A stretch of 64,000 nucleotides of DNA from Anaeromyxobacter paludicola. GTDB taxonomy: Bacteria > Myxococcota > Myxococcia > Myxococcales > Anaeromyxobacteraceae. The stretch covers positions 372,001 through 436,000 of the forward strand of contig NZ_AP025592.1 in the NCBI RefSeq assembly GCF_023169965.1, written 5' to 3'. Each line of letters starts with the position of its first letter. Position 1 is the stretch's first letter. Position numbers and translations under genes: made by a program. The notes below the pieces were generated by a model. It had not been told where the DNA came from and did no database searches. It saw only the letters and a program-made list of their open reading frames with translations. This document shows positions 18,321 through 27,336 of this stretch, piece by piece.

Positions 18321-19316
18321 ATGGAGAGGACCGCCCAGGCCGGCAGCGAGGAGCTCGTCCTCTCGTTCCTGGCCGAGGCGGGCGACGCCTTCGTCTCCGG
18401 CGAGGCGATGAGCGGCAAGCTCGGCCTGTCGCGGGCGGCGGTCTGGAAGCACGTCGAGAGCCTGCGCGAGCGCGGCTACCGGATCGACGCCGTCGCCGCC
18501 CGGGGCTACCGGCTCGTGGCCATCCCCGATCGGCTCTCGCCGCTCGAGGTCGGGCCGCTCCTCAACACCCACGACGTCGGCCGGCCGCTGCACTACTTCG
18601 AGGAGGTCGGCTCGACGAGCGACGTCGCGAAGCAGCTCGCGGAGGAGGGGGCCGAGCACGGCGAGGTGGTCGTCGCCGAGGCCCAGACCGCCGGGCGCGG
18701 GCGGCGCGGGCGGTCCTGGTTCTCGGCCGCGGGGCGCAACCTGGCGTTCTCCGTCATCCTCCGCCCCGACCTCCCGCCCCAGCGGGCGTCCGAGCTGACC
18801 CTCGTCGCCTCGGTGGCGCTCTGCCAGGCGGTCCGCGACGCCGGCGTCGAGGCCGGGATCAAGTGGCCGAACGACCTCGTCTACCAGGACCGCAAGCTCG
18901 CCGGGATCCTGACCGAGATGGAGGCCGAGGCCGACCGGGTCCACTGGGTGGTCCTCGGTGTGGGCGTGAACGTGAACGTGCGCGAGGCGGAGCTGCCGGA
19001 GGACCTCCGGCCCATCGCGACCAGCCTCGCCGAGGCGCGGGGCGAGCCGGTGCCGCGCGCGCTCTTCCTCGCCGCCGCGCTGACGCGGCTGGAGGAGTGG
19101 CTCGACCGGCACGCCGAGGAGGGCTTCGGCCCGATCCGGGCGGCCTGGCGCGACTTCTCCGACACCCTGGGACGCGAGGTCTCGGTCCGGCTCGGGGACC
19201 GGGAGCTCGTGGGGACCGCCGAGGACATCGACGACGCGGGGGCGCTCCTGGTGCGCACCGGGGGCGGGCTGGAGCGCGTCCTTTCGGGCGACGTGCAGCT
19301 GCTGCGACCGCGTTGA
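18321..19316 (+). CDS. birA: Bifunctional biotin--protein ligase / repressor BirA
   Basis: A 331-residue protein. The N-terminal winged helix (about 10-70, [20 protein letters not shown]) indicates a class II BirA that can also bind DNA as a biotin repressor. The catalytic core has [13 protein letters not shown], the biotinyl-AMP loop GRGRRGRSW near 128 and [17 protein letters not shown] near 182. The small C-terminal domain follows. It attaches biotin to carboxylase carrier proteins. No biotin operon or BirA operator is visible in the window, so the regulatory role is inferred from the domain alone. Confidence 0.95.
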   Translation: MERTAQAGSEELVLSFLAEAGDAFVSGEAMSGKLGLSRAAVWKHVESLRERGYRIDAVAARGYRLVAIPDRLSPLEVGPLLNTHDVGRPLHYFEEVGSTSDVAKQLAEEGAEHGEVVVAEAQTAGRGRRGRSWFSAAGRNLAFSVILRPDLPPQRASELTLVASVALCQAVRDAGVEAGIKWPNDLVYQDRKLAGILTEMEAEADRVHWVVLGVGVNVNVREAELPEDLRPIATSLAEARGEPVPRALFLAAALTRLEEWLDRHAEEGFGPIRAAWRDFSDTLGREVSVRLGDRELVGTAEDIDDAGALLVRTGGGLERVLSGDVQLLRPR

Positions 19317-19341
19317 CCGGGTCGGGGGTCGCGGCTACCCT
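19313..19341 (+). promoter_or_regulatory. Putative leaderless promoter of coaX
   Basis: TTGACC (19313-19318), overlapping the birA stop codon, a 17-nt spacer and TACCCT (19336-19341). The GTG start at 19349 comes 7 nt after the -10 and no Shine-Dalgarno precedes it. Confidence 0.55.
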
Positions 19342-19348
19342 GCACCGC

Positions 19349-20113
19349 GTGCTCCTCGCCATCGACGTGGGAAACACCAACACCGTGCTGGGCGTCTTCG
19401 ACGGGACGACGCTCGCGCGGCACTGGCGCGTCGAGACCCACCACGGGCGCACCTCCGACGAGTACGGCATCCTCTTCAAGCAGCTCTTCCTCCACGCCGG
19501 CCTCGACGCCGGCCGGGTGAAGGCGGTGGCGGTGTCGAGCGTGGTGCCGCCCCTCTCGTTCACGCTGGAGCGGGTGGCGCGCGACTACTTCGGCGTGGCG
19601 CCGCTGTTCGTCGGCCCGGGCGTGAAGACCGGCATGCCGATCCTGTACGACAACCCGCGCGAGGTCGGGGCCGACCGGATCGTGAACGCGGTCGCCGCGT
19701 ACGAGCGCTGGCGGACCGGGCTCATCGTGGTGGACTTCGGGACGGCCACCACCTTCGACGCCGTCTCCCCGAAGGGCGAGTACCTGGGCGGCGCCATCTG
19801 CCCCGGCATCTCCATCTCGATGGAGGCGCTCTTCCGCCACGCCTCCAAGCTCCCGCGCGTGGAGTTCACGCGCCCCGCCCACGTGGTCGGGAAGAACACC
19901 GTGGCCTCGATGCAGAGCGGCCTGGTCTACGGCTACGTCGGGCTCGTGGACGGCATCTGCGAGCGGATGTCGGCCGAGCTCGGCTTCTCGCCCCGGGTGG
20001 TGGCGACCGGCGGCCTCGCCGTCCTGGTGGCGGGGGTCTCCCGCGCCGTGGCGGAGGTGGACGAGCACCTGACCCTCGACGGACTGCGCATCATTCACGA
20101 GCGGAACCGATGA
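19349..20113 (+). CDS. coaX: Type III pantothenate kinase
   Basis: A 254-residue ASKHA-fold kinase that phosphorylates pantothenate in the first step of CoA synthesis. The phosphate-binding motif is [14 protein letters not shown] at 5-18. [28 protein letters not shown] and the ATGGLA segment near the C-terminus complete the family pattern. The GTG start gives the standard N-terminus ([11 protein letters not shown]). The coaBC gene for later CoA steps is 11 kb away. The stop overlaps the next start as ATGA. Confidence 0.96.
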   Translation: MLLAIDVGNTNTVLGVFDGTTLARHWRVETHHGRTSDEYGILFKQLFLHAGLDAGRVKAVAVSSVVPPLSFTLERVARDYFGVAPLFVGPGVKTGMPILYDNPREVGADRIVNAVAAYERWRTGLIVVDFGTATTFDAVSPKGEYLGGAICPGISISMEALFRHASKLPRVEFTRPAHVVGKNTVASMQSGLVYGYVGLVDGICERMSAELGFSPRVVATGGLAVLVAGVSRAVAEVDEHLTLDGLRIIHERNR

Positions 20114-20670
20114 CCGAGGAAGAGAACGAGAACGGCGCCACCTCCCGTGCGGCCGCCTTGTCGGTCGCGCTCGAGGCCCTCGCCGAGGGGAAGCGGCGCT
20201 TCTTCGAGCGCGACGTCGAGGGCGCCCACTCGGCCTTCGAGCGGGCCTGGCGCCGGGCCGCCAACGACCCGCACGTGCTGAGCTGGTACGGCGTCACCCT
20301 GGTGATGGTCGAGCGCAACTCGAACCTGGGCGTCTCCTACTGCGACCAGGCGGTGCGGGTGGCCGGGCCGGAGCCGGAGCTCTACCTCAACCAGGCCCGG
20401 GCGCACCTCGCGCTGGGCCAGCGCGAGCGGGCGGTGCGGGCGCTGCAGCGCGGCCTCGAGCAGTTCCCGGGCGAGACCACGCTGCTCGCGGCCAAGGAGC
20501 TCATGGGCTGGCGGCGCCGGCCGGTGCTCCCGTTCCTGCCCCGGTCGAGCTTCCTCAACCGCTGGCTCGGCAAGCTGCGGTACCGCTGGGCCAAGCGCTC
20601 CTTGCCGCCCATCGAGCTCTCCCCGGTGACGCTGGGCCAGCTGCCCGAGCGGGCAGGGGAGGGGCGGTGA
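20110..20670 (+). CDS. Tetratricopeptide-repeat protein
   Basis: A 186-residue protein with two to three TPR-like units between about residues 20 and 125 ([40 protein letters not shown]) followed by a basic segment ([12 protein letters not shown]) and a short tail. No signal peptide. It overlaps coaX (ATGA) and the next gene (GTGA), so the three are translationally coupled. TPRs mediate protein contacts; the partner may be the product of the next gene. Function unknown. Confidence 0.76.
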   Translation: MTEEENENGATSRAAALSVALEALAEGKRRFFERDVEGAHSAFERAWRRAANDPHVLSWYGVTLVMVERNSNLGVSYCDQAVRVAGPEPELYLNQARAHLALGQRERAVRALQRGLEQFPGETTLLAAKELMGWRRRPVLPFLPRSSFLNRWLGKLRYRWAKRSLPPIELSPVTLGQLPERAGEGR

Positions 20671-21803
20671 CCTGCCCGCTCCCGCTCGACGCGCTCCCGA
20701 AGCCGCTGCACAAGCACGTCGACCCGAAGGCCCCGCCGGCGCTGCGCATGATGGGCGCGAAGGGGCTCGTCCCGGCGGTGGCCGCGCCCGACCTCGCGGT
20801 CATGCTCTTCTTCCTCTCCTTCGACGAGGACCCGGGGGTGCGCGAGGCGGCCGCCCGGACCGCGGCGGGGCTGCCCGACCGGATCTTCGGCGTGGCGCTC
20901 CGGGCCGAGGGGCTCCCCGGGCCGGTGCTCGACTGGCTCTCCCGGGAGCTGGGCGCCAACGAGGGGGCGCTCGAGCTGGTGCTGCTCAACCCGGCCACCT
21001 CCGACGAGACGGTGGCCCGGCTCGCGGCGGAGGTCTCGCAGCGGCTCACCGAGATCGTCCGGCAGAACGAGCTGCGGCTGCTGCGCCACGACGAGATCAT
21101 CCGCCAGCTCTGCCGCAACCCGAACGCCCTCGCCTCGACCGTCGACGGCGCCTGCGACTTCTGCGTCCGCAACGGGCTCACGCTCCTCGACGTGCCGCAG
21201 CTCGTCGCCGCCCACCGGCGCGTGCACGGCGTGGACCCGGCCGCGGCCGAGCCGCAGGACACGGCGACCGGCCTCCTCGGGGAGTACGGGCACGTGCTCG
21301 CGGAGGAGGAGCCGGCCGCGCCGGCCGGACCGCCCCGGCCCGAGGATCCGGCCAAGGCCGCCGAGAAGCTCAACATCACGCAGCGCATCCTCAAGATGTC
21401 GGTGAGCCAGAAGATCAAGCTCGCCACGCTCGGCAACAAGGAGGCGCGCACCATCCTGCTGCGCGACTCGAACAAGCTCGTGTGCATGGCCGCCGCGACC
21501 AGCCCCCGCATCACCGACCTCGAGATCCTGGGGCTCGCCAACTCGCGCACCGTGAACGCCGACGTGCTCCGCTACGTCTACACGAACCGCGAGTTCCTCC
21601 GGACCTACCCCATCAAGCTCGCGCTGGTGAAGAACCCCAAGGTCCCCTTGCCCACCGCGCTCAAGATGCTCTTCTCGCTCCAGGAGAAGGACATCAAGGA
21701 GCTCTCGCGCGACCGCAACGTGCCCCAGACCATCCAGTCGCAGGCCAAGGCGTTCCTCATGAAGAAGGAGCAGGCCGCCCGCGCCACGGAGGGCAAGCAC
21801 TAG
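20667..21803 (+). CDS. Conserved hypothetical protein with LRV/HEAT-like repeats
   Basis: A 378-residue soluble protein I do not recognise by name. It has helical repeats with a recurring NPxxxxxTxxxLA-type pattern (VLLNPATSDETVARLA; LVKNPKVPLPTALKML) similar to leucine-rich-variant or HEAT repeats. A Pro/Ala-rich linker near 205-225 splits the protein into two repeat blocks. The second block is rich in Lys, Asn and Arg and may bind nucleic acid or membrane. GTGA overlap with the upstream TPR gene suggests a joint role. murJ follows 26 nt later. Confidence 0.75.
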   Translation: MTCPLPLDALPKPLHKHVDPKAPPALRMMGAKGLVPAVAAPDLAVMLFFLSFDEDPGVREAAARTAAGLPDRIFGVALRAEGLPGPVLDWLSRELGANEGALELVLLNPATSDETVARLAAEVSQRLTEIVRQNELRLLRHDEIIRQLCRNPNALASTVDGACDFCVRNGLTLLDVPQLVAAHRRVHGVDPAAAEPQDTATGLLGEYGHVLAEEEPAAPAGPPRPEDPAKAAEKLNITQRILKMSVSQKIKLATLGNKEARTILLRDSNKLVCMAAATSPRITDLEILGLANSRTVNADVLRYVYTNREFLRTYPIKLALVKNPKVPLPTALKMLFSLQEKDIKELSRDRNVPQTIQSQAKAFLMKKEQAARATEGKH

Positions 21804-21829
21804 TGCTTCTTCCCAGGCAGGGGCACTAG

Positions 21830-23476
21830 GTGGGCGCCGGGGGCGAGGACCGGGCCGGGGAGGCGCGGCCGGCCGCCGCGGCGCCGCCGCCGGTGCGCAT
21901 GCAGAAGGCGCTCTGGCTCTCGGCCGCGACCATGGCGAGCCGGGTGCTGGGGCTCCTGCGCGACCAGCTCTTCGCCGCGCTGGTCGGCGCCAACGCCTTC
22001 TCCGACGCCTTCGTCACCGCCTTCCGCATCCCGAACCTCCTGCGCGACCTCTTCGCCGAGGGGGCGCTCTCGTCGGCGTTCGTGCCCACCTTCGCCGAGA
22101 CCCGGGCCCACCGTGGCGAGGCCGAGGCCTGGCGGCTCGCCAACACCGTGGTCGGCCTGGTCCTCGCCGTGGTCGGCTCGCTCACCCTCCTCGGCATGCT
22201 CTTCGCGCCGCAGGTGGTGGCGCTCATGGCCCCCGGCTACGCGCCCGCCCAGGCGGCGCTGGCGGCGAAGCTCGCCCGCGTGATGATGCCCTTCCTGCTG
22301 CTGGTCTCGCTGGCGGCGGTCTCGATGGGCATGCTCAACGCCCAGAGCCGGTTCACCGCCCCCGCGCTGGCGCCGGCGCTGTTCAACGTGGGGTCGATCG
22401 CGGTGGGGCTCGGGCTCTGGGCGGCCGGCTGGCCGCCGGAGCGGGCGGTGGTGGGCTGGAGCTTCGGCACGCTGGTGGGCGGGCTCCTGCAGCTCCTCGC
22501 CCAGAGCCCGTCGCTCCGCGCGGCCGGCTTCCGGCTGCGGCCCCGCCTCGGGCGCGCCGCCCTCGCCGACCCCGGCGTCCGGCGTATCGGCCGGCTCATG
22601 GGCGCGGCGGTGGTGGGGCTCTCGGCCACCCAGGTGAACATCGTCGTCAACACCATCTTCGCCTCGCACCAGGAGCGGGCGGTCACCTGGCTCAACTTCG
22701 CCTTCCGGCTCATGCAGCTCCCGCTCGGCGTCTTCGGCGTGGCCATCGCCACGGTCGCGACCGCCGGGCTCGCCCAGCGCGCCGCGGCGCGCGATCTGGC
22801 GGGCGTGCAGGAGACGCTCGGCTCGGCGATGCGGCTCGTCGCCTTCCTCAACGTGCCCTCGGCGGTGGGGCTCATGGTGCTGTCGCGCCCCATCGTCGCG
22901 CTCATCTACCAGCACGGGCGCTTCACCGCGTCGGACACCGCCGGCACCGCCGGCGCGCTCCTCTGCTACGCGCTCGGGCTCTACGCCTACTCGGCCGTGA
23001 AGGTGTTCGCCCCGGCGTTCTACGCGCTCGACGAGGCCCGCGTGCCGGTGCTGGGGAGCGTGCTCGGCATGGCCTCCAACGTGGCGCTCAACCTGGCGCT
23101 CTTCCCGGTGCTCGGGTACCGCGGCGTCGCGCTCGGGACGTCGCTCTCGGCCACCGTGAACTTCGCCGTGCTCGCGATCGCGTGGCGGGCGCGCCACGGC
23201 CGGCTCGGCGGCGCCGGGGTCTACCGGCAGCTGCTGCGGGTGCTCGGCGCGACCGGCGCGCTGGCGGTGGCGGCGTGGGGGGCGGAGCGGGCGCTCGAGG
23301 GGCACCTCGGCGCCGGCCACGGCCTCGCCCGGCAGCTCGCGCTGGCGTTCGTCCCGATCGCCGCCGGCCTCGCCGCCTACCTGGCGGCCGCCCGGCTCCT
23401 CGGCGTGAAGGAGCTCTCCGACCTCGCCGCCGCCTGGCGCCGCCGCGCGGCCCGCCGGCGCGGCGCCCGCGCCTGA
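21830..23476 (+). CDS. murJ: Lipid II flippase MurJ
   Basis: A 548-residue MOP-superfamily membrane protein that moves the peptidoglycan precursor lipid II across the inner membrane. About 14 hydrophobic segments are visible. Conserved MurJ residues occur in ASRVLGLLRDQLFA near 37 and DAFVTAFRIPNLLRDLFAEG near 59. YQHGRF near 360 is also typical. The listed GTG at 21830 adds about 23 low-complexity residues; an ATG at 21899 (MQKALWLS) gives the usual N-terminus and may be the true start. A short AGTGC/GCACT stem (21802-21827) sits just ahead. Confidence 0.93.
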   Translation: MGAGGEDRAGEARPAAAAPPPVRMQKALWLSAATMASRVLGLLRDQLFAALVGANAFSDAFVTAFRIPNLLRDLFAEGALSSAFVPTFAETRAHRGEAEAWRLANTVVGLVLAVVGSLTLLGMLFAPQVVALMAPGYAPAQAALAAKLARVMMPFLLLVSLAAVSMGMLNAQSRFTAPALAPALFNVGSIAVGLGLWAAGWPPERAVVGWSFGTLVGGLLQLLAQSPSLRAAGFRLRPRLGRAALADPGVRRIGRLMGAAVVGLSATQVNIVVNTIFASHQERAVTWLNFAFRLMQLPLGVFGVAIATVATAGLAQRAAARDLAGVQETLGSAMRLVAFLNVPSAVGLMVLSRPIVALIYQHGRFTASDTAGTAGALLCYALGLYAYSAVKVFAPAFYALDEARVPVLGSVLGMASNVALNLALFPVLGYRGVALGTSLSATVNFAVLAIAWRARHGRLGGAGVYRQLLRVLGATGALAVAAWGAERALEGHLGAGHGLARQLALAFVPIAAGLAAYLAAARLLGVKELSDLAAAWRRRAARRRGARA

Positions 23477-23622
23477 CCCGGTCGCCTCGCGCTCCCGGAC
23501 GCCCGCTCCCGTGCCGGGCGCCCTGGACGTCCCTTGAACGGCGGGACCCTTCACGGAACCTTCTCCCGCGAGCGCGGCGCTCCTTACCTTGTCCTGCGTC
23601 GAGGCGGAGGGAGAGGGCGCGC

Positions 23623-23847
23623 ATGGGAACCGACGGGAGCAGCCGGATCGAGGACAGGGCGGAGGAGCTGCGCGCCGAGGCGCAGGAGCTGCAGGCGCGG
23701 CTCGCGGAGCGGCTCGAGGGGCTGCGCGAGCAGGCCGGGCGGGCGGACGAGGTGGTGCGCGCCTTCGCGCGCGAGAAGCCGATCCTGGCCATCTGCTGCG
23801 CCGCGGGGCTGGGGTTCCTGCTCGGCCGGCTCGCCGCGCGGATCTGA
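23623..23847 (+). CDS. Small membrane-anchored YqjD/DUF883-like protein
   Basis: A 74-residue protein: a charged coiled-coil N-terminus (about 8-45) and one C-terminal hydrophobic segment (PILAICCAAGLGFLLGRLAA). That order, with a Gly-rich segment ending in Gly-Arg-Leu, resembles the ElaB/YqjD/DUF883 family, small inner-membrane proteins of which some bind ribosomes. GGAGGGAGAG lies upstream of the ATG. The next small membrane gene starts 11 nt after the stop, so they form a pair. Family call is tentative because the protein is short. Confidence 0.68.
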   Translation: MGTDGSSRIEDRAEELRAEAQELQARLAERLEGLREQAGRADEVVRAFAREKPILAICCAAGLGFLLGRLAARI

Positions 23848-23858
23848 GGGGGGGGACG

Positions 23859-24221
23859 ATGGCACAGCGAACCGAGGGCGTCTCCGGGCAGCTCGAGGGG
23901 ATGGACCCCGCCGACGTCATGAAGGCGGTGCAGGCGCTGCGCGAGCAGCTGGTGGAGGCGGCGGCGCGGCTCGAGGAGCAGCTCGAGCTCGAGCGGCGCA
24001 TGCGCGAGAACCCGTTCGCGGTGCTCGGGATCGCGGCCGGCGCGGGCTTCATCCTGGGCGGGGGGCTCTGGCCGGTGCTGCGCCCCTTCGCCAGGTCGCT
24101 CGCCCGCGCGGCGACCAGCCCGGCGAACCTCATGGCCCTGGCGGCGGCGTTCGGCGCGATGCGCGCCTCGCAGTCCGGACAGGACGAGGCGGAGCCCACC
24201 CCGCCGATGGCCCCGCACTAG
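23859..24221 (+). CDS. Small membrane-associated hypothetical protein
   Basis: A 120-residue protein with an amphipathic charged helix (about 18-50, VQALREQLVEAAARLEEQLE) followed by a glycine-rich hydrophobic segment (FAVLGIAAGAGFILGGGLWP) and a second weaker one near 80-100. The layout mirrors the gene just upstream, and both may act at the inner membrane as a pair. GGGGGGA lies before the ATG. I do not recognise a named family. Confidence 0.68.
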   Translation: MAQRTEGVSGQLEGMDPADVMKAVQALREQLVEAAARLEEQLELERRMRENPFAVLGIAAGAGFILGGGLWPVLRPFARSLARAATSPANLMALAAAFGAMRASQSGQDEAEPTPPMAPH

Positions 24222-24341
24222 GGGCAGGTGGGCGCCGCGAGAACGGCGCAAGATCGAGGCCGAGATGACGCCTCGACGCCACGTCGCCGCCATCTCCCGA
24301 CGTCATCGTCGGCCGCAACCCGCAGCCCCGGGAGCGTGAAG

Positions 24342-24650
24342 ATGGCGGCAGAGGTGGAGCGAAGCCTGGTCATCGAGCTGGAGGGGAACTTCGACGGCCG
24401 CTCCGCGCGCGACGTGCGCGGCCGGCTGGCGGCGCTCCCGCGCGACGTCCGCGTGGTGCTCGACTTCAGCCGGGTCCGCGAGTTCGCCGACGCGGGCGTC
24501 GCGGTGATGGCGCAGGCGCTCGAGGAGCTGGGCTCGCCGCGGGTGGTGATGCGCGGCCTCCGCCAGCACCAGCACCGGCTGTTCCGCTACCTGGGCGTGG
24601 ACCCCGAGGCGCTCGCCGCGGGCGTCGGCTCCTCCGCCGCCGGCGCCTGA
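24342..24650 (+). CDS. STAS-domain (anti-anti-sigma-like) protein
   Basis: A 102-residue protein with the STAS fold order: LVIELEGNFDGRSARDVRGRL, then VRVVLDFSRVREFADAGVAVMAQALEEL. The Asp-Phe-Ser strand and a following Asp-Ala-Gly take the place of the (D)xSG(x)G segment of SpoIIAA-type proteins; the phosphorylatable Ser is replaced (ADAG), so a kinase-regulated switch is doubtful. The ATG at 24342 is preceded by GGGAG. Its last 64 bp overlap the convergent FrzS/AglZ-like gene. Confidence 0.72.
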   Translation: MAAEVERSLVIELEGNFDGRSARDVRGRLAALPRDVRVVLDFSRVREFADAGVAVMAQALEELGSPRVVMRGLRQHQHRLFRYLGVDPEALAAGVGSSAAGA

Positions 24651-25630
24651 GACGCCTCCGCCCCGAGCAGCTGCTGGGCGATGGCGAGCGCCTTGCGCGC
24701 CCGCTCGCGGGCCTCGTCGTCGTGGCGGAGCCGCGCCACCGCCCGGAGCACCCGCTCCTCGGCGCGCGCCAGCCTGGCCTCGAGCTCCCGGCGCGCCGCC
24801 TCCGAATCCTCCAGGGCGCGGGTGAGCCGCGCCACCTCGGCGTCGCGTGCCTCGCCGGAGGTCGGCGCCGGGAGCGGATCGAGGGCCGCCGCGAGCGGCG
24901 CGGCCTCCGCGGCCGGCTCGGGCTCCGGCCCGGGGGAGGGATCCGGCGCGAGCTCGAGCGACACCTCGAGACCGGACTGGCCGTCGAGCGGCGCCTCCGG
25001 CCCCAGCGCCGCTTCGCCCGGCGTGCCCTCCGGCGGGAGCTCCAGCCCGACCTCCACCTCCGCCTCGGCCTCGGCCTCGGGCGGCGCCGCGCCCTCCAGC
25101 CGCTCGAAGGCGTCGTCGAGGAACTTGAGGTCGTCGTCGCCGCCGGCGAGCGGGTTGGCGCCGTCGAGGGCGGTGGCCCCGGTGGGCTCGAACTCGACGT
25201 CGTCGAGCGAGACCAGCTCCTGCTCGGCGTGCGCCGGAGCCGCGGGCGCCGCCGGGTCGAACCCGACGATGGGCGCGAGCTTCTCGACCAGCGCCTGCAT
25301 CGGGAACGGCTTCAGGAGGTACTCCTCGGCGCGCCCCTTCAGCCGGCGGTGCTGGTCGAAGGTCTCGAGGGTGGACTCGGAGCTCGTGAGGACCACCGCG
25401 ATGTCCTTGAGCGCCGCGTCCTTCTTGAGCTTCTGGCAGACCGACCAGCCGGAGACGCGGGGCAGCTCCACGCAGAGGACGATGGCGTCGGGCCGCTCCT
25501 CCTGCGCCAGCTCCAGCCCCTCCTTGCCGTCGCCGGTGACCCGGACCTCGACACCGTGGGCCTCGAGGGCCTTGTAGATCTCGCGGGCGTGAGCGGTGTC
25601 GCTCTCGATGAGCAGGACTCTCTTGGCCAT
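24587..25630 (-). CDS. FrzS/AglZ-like pseudo-receiver with C-terminal coiled coil
   Basis: A 347-residue protein. The N-terminal 1-124 region is a receiver fold (RVLLIESDTA; RPDAIVLCVELPRVSGW; KLKKDAALKDIAVVLTS; AEEYLLKPF). The phospho-acceptor Asp is replaced by Cys53, so phosphorylation is unlikely. The pattern closely recalls the N-termini of M. xanthus FrzS and AglZ, whose pseudo-receivers act in cell polarity and motility. An acidic Pro/Ala-rich middle is followed by a heptad-like coiled coil (about 262-327), shorter than in FrzS or AglZ. ATG 25630 has GGGGAG upstream. Homology is judged from memory of those sequences. Confidence 0.84.
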   Translation of the reverse strand: MAKRVLLIESDTAHAREIYKALEAHGVEVRVTGDGKEGLELAQEERPDAIVLCVELPRVSGWSVCQKLKKDAALKDIAVVLTSSESTLETFDQHRRLKGRAEEYLLKPFPMQALVEKLAPIVGFDPAAPAAPAHAEQELVSLDDVEFEPTGATALDGANPLAGGDDDLKFLDDAFERLEGAAPPEAEAEAEVEVGLELPPEGTPGEAALGPEAPLDGQSGLEVSLELAPDPSPGPEPEPAAEAAPLAAALDPLPAPTSGEARDAEVARLTRALEDSEAARRELEARLARAEERVLRAVARLRHDDEARERARKALAIAQQLLGAEASQAPAAEEPTPAASASGSTPR

Positions 25631-25702
25631 GGGTCTCCCCAAAAGAGTATCGCCCGGCCCGCGCGGGAGTCAAAGCTCGGAGACGGCCGGGGCGGCGGCG
25701 CG

Positions 25703-26536
25703 CTAGCGGCCGCCGTGGACGGCCTGCGCGTCGGCCACCAGGTCCGACAGCTCGCGCTCGTCGAGGTCGGAGACCACCGAGTAGACGATGTCGTTCTGGC
25801 GCCAGACCGCCACGCGGTAGCCGCGGGTCTGGGCCAGCCAGACGTCGGCCGGGCCGAGGTGGCGCAGCTGCCCGGCCCCGGTGAAGCGCCCGTCGGGATC
25901 GTCGAGGATGAAGACGCCGATCCGGCCGCGCGGCGCGTCGTAGCGCATGTAGGCCGCCGGCCAGTCGCGCAGGTGCGAGAGGCGCGCGCCCACGAGCCGC
26001 ACGCCGGCGCGGTGGAAGCGGGGCGGGGCGGGGTTGAAGTCGAGCTTCCCGGCGAACCAGCCGGCCACCGAGTCGGCGCCGGTGGAGGCGGCGGTCACCT
26101 CGAGCGGGAGGTCGCGCACGTGCCGCCGCACCGCCTCCTCCACGAAGGGATCCGAGCGGAGCTCGGTGGTGCGCTGGCGGGCGACCGCGAAGCCGGCCGC
26201 GAGCACGAGGAAGAGCGCGGCGGCGGAGAGCGCCGCCGGCCTGCGCCAGGGCGGGCGCCGCTCGTGCTCGAGCGCCTCGAGGATCCGCCGCCGCAGCTCG
26301 GCCGGCGCCCGGCCCGCCGCCGAGCCCTCGCCGAGGCAGCAGCGCAGGCTGGAGCGGAGCGCGGACTGGAAGCGGGCGTGCTCCTCGACGAGGAGGCGGC
26401 ACGGCGGGCAGACGGAGACGTGGGCCTCCACCTCGGCCCGCTCGCGCTCCTCGAACTCGCCGTCCACGAAGGCGTCGAGGGAGCGCTTGAGCTCCTCGCA
26501 GTCCATGGTGGCGGTCGCTTCCCGGATCTCGGCCAT
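25703..26536 (-). CDS. Zinc-finger anti-sigma factor, membrane-anchored
   Basis: A 277-residue protein. The N-terminus has the ZAS zinc motif: H39, C43 and C46 in AHVSVCPPC, with C13 as a possible fourth ligand. One transmembrane segment (about 100-122, SAAALFLVLAAGFAVA) leads to a periplasmic domain of about 150 residues with several Trp and Tyr. It starts 21 nt after the stop of the ECF sigma gene, the standard arrangement in which the anti-sigma holds its sigma factor at the membrane until an envelope signal releases it. The signal is unknown. Confidence 0.86.
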   Translation of the reverse strand: MAEIREATATMDCEELKRSLDAFVDGEFEERERAEVEAHVSVCPPCRLLVEEHARFQSALRSSLRCCLGEGSAAGRAPAELRRRILEALEHERRPPWRRPAALSAAALFLVLAAGFAVARQRTTELRSDPFVEEAVRRHVRDLPLEVTAASTGADSVAGWFAGKLDFNPAPPRFHRAGVRLVGARLSHLRDWPAAYMRYDAPRGRIGVFILDDPDGRFTGAGQLRHLGPADVWLAQTRGYRVAVWRQNDIVYSVVSDLDERELSDLVADAQAVHGGR

Positions 26537-26557
26537 GAATCGCTCGCGCGGAGGGCC

Positions 26558-27199
26558 CTACGCCGACTCGGCCTTGCGCCGCTTGCGGTACTCGTCGAGG
26601 TCGACGCTCTCGCCCGCGGCCTTCGCCGACACCACGCCCGAGAGCACCGCGTAGCTGCCGAGCGACTTCTGCAGCAGGCGGCGGCCGCGGAACAGGCGGC
26701 TCATCACCGTGCCCACCGGGATCTCGAGGATCTCGGCGATCTCCTTGTAGGAGAACTCCTGCAGGTCGGCGAGGATCACCACCATCCGGAAGTCGATGGG
26801 CAGCGCGTCCACGGCCTGGAGCACGTCGTCCGAGAGCAGCCGGTCGAAGAAGAACTGCTCCGGGTTGGCGGCGTACTCGGTCGCCTCGCGCGAGATGAAC
26901 CGCTCGTGCACCGCCTCGCGCTCCGAGCCCTCGACGATGTTCCGCTCCTTCACGTTCCGCCGGTAGCGGTTGATGAAGGTGTTGGTCAGGATCTTGAAGA
27001 GCCAGGCCTTGATGTTGGTCCCGCGCTCGAACTTGTCGAAGAAGCGGTAGGCGCGCAGGAAGGTGTCCTGGACCAGGTCCTCCGCGTCGCGCTCGTTCTT
27101 GGTGAGCCGGAGCGCCGCCGAGAAGAGCGGGTCGATGTGCTGCAGCGCCAGGTGCTCGAACTCCCGCCGGGTGCCGTCGGTCTGTCGCAGGTCGAACAT
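26558..27199 (-). CDS. ECF-type RNA polymerase sigma factor
   Basis: A 213-residue sigma factor from the ATG at 27199. Region 2 spans about 12-85 ([20 protein letters not shown], then [22 protein letters not shown]); region 4 about 130-185 ([41 protein letters not shown]). No region 1 or 3 is present, as in group 4 (ECF). A short acidic/basic tail follows. The anti-sigma gene is next in the operon. GGAACC on the minus strand about 60 nt upstream is a possible ECF-type -35, which would allow autoregulation, but the -10 is unclear. Confidence 0.93.
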   Translation of the reverse strand: MFDLRQTDGTRREFEHLALQHIDPLFSAALRLTKNERDAEDLVQDTFLRAYRFFDKFERGTNIKAWLFKILTNTFINRYRRNVKERNIVEGSEREAVHERFISREATEYAANPEQFFFDRLLSDDVLQAVDALPIDFRMVVILADLQEFSYKEIAEILEIPVGTVMSRLFRGRRLLQKSLGSYAVLSGVVSAKAAGESVDLDEYRKRRKAESA

Positions 27200-27336
27200 C
27201 CTCGTGCCGTCCTCCACCGTTCTCCTACTCCGAAAAGTCCCGCTCCGCCGCAGGTTCCTTCCGCGGGCCGTCGCCAAGGGAACAGGCACCCGGGCGGCCC
27301 GATTCCCGTTCCCGTGATATAGAGGCCGCGCCCGCC

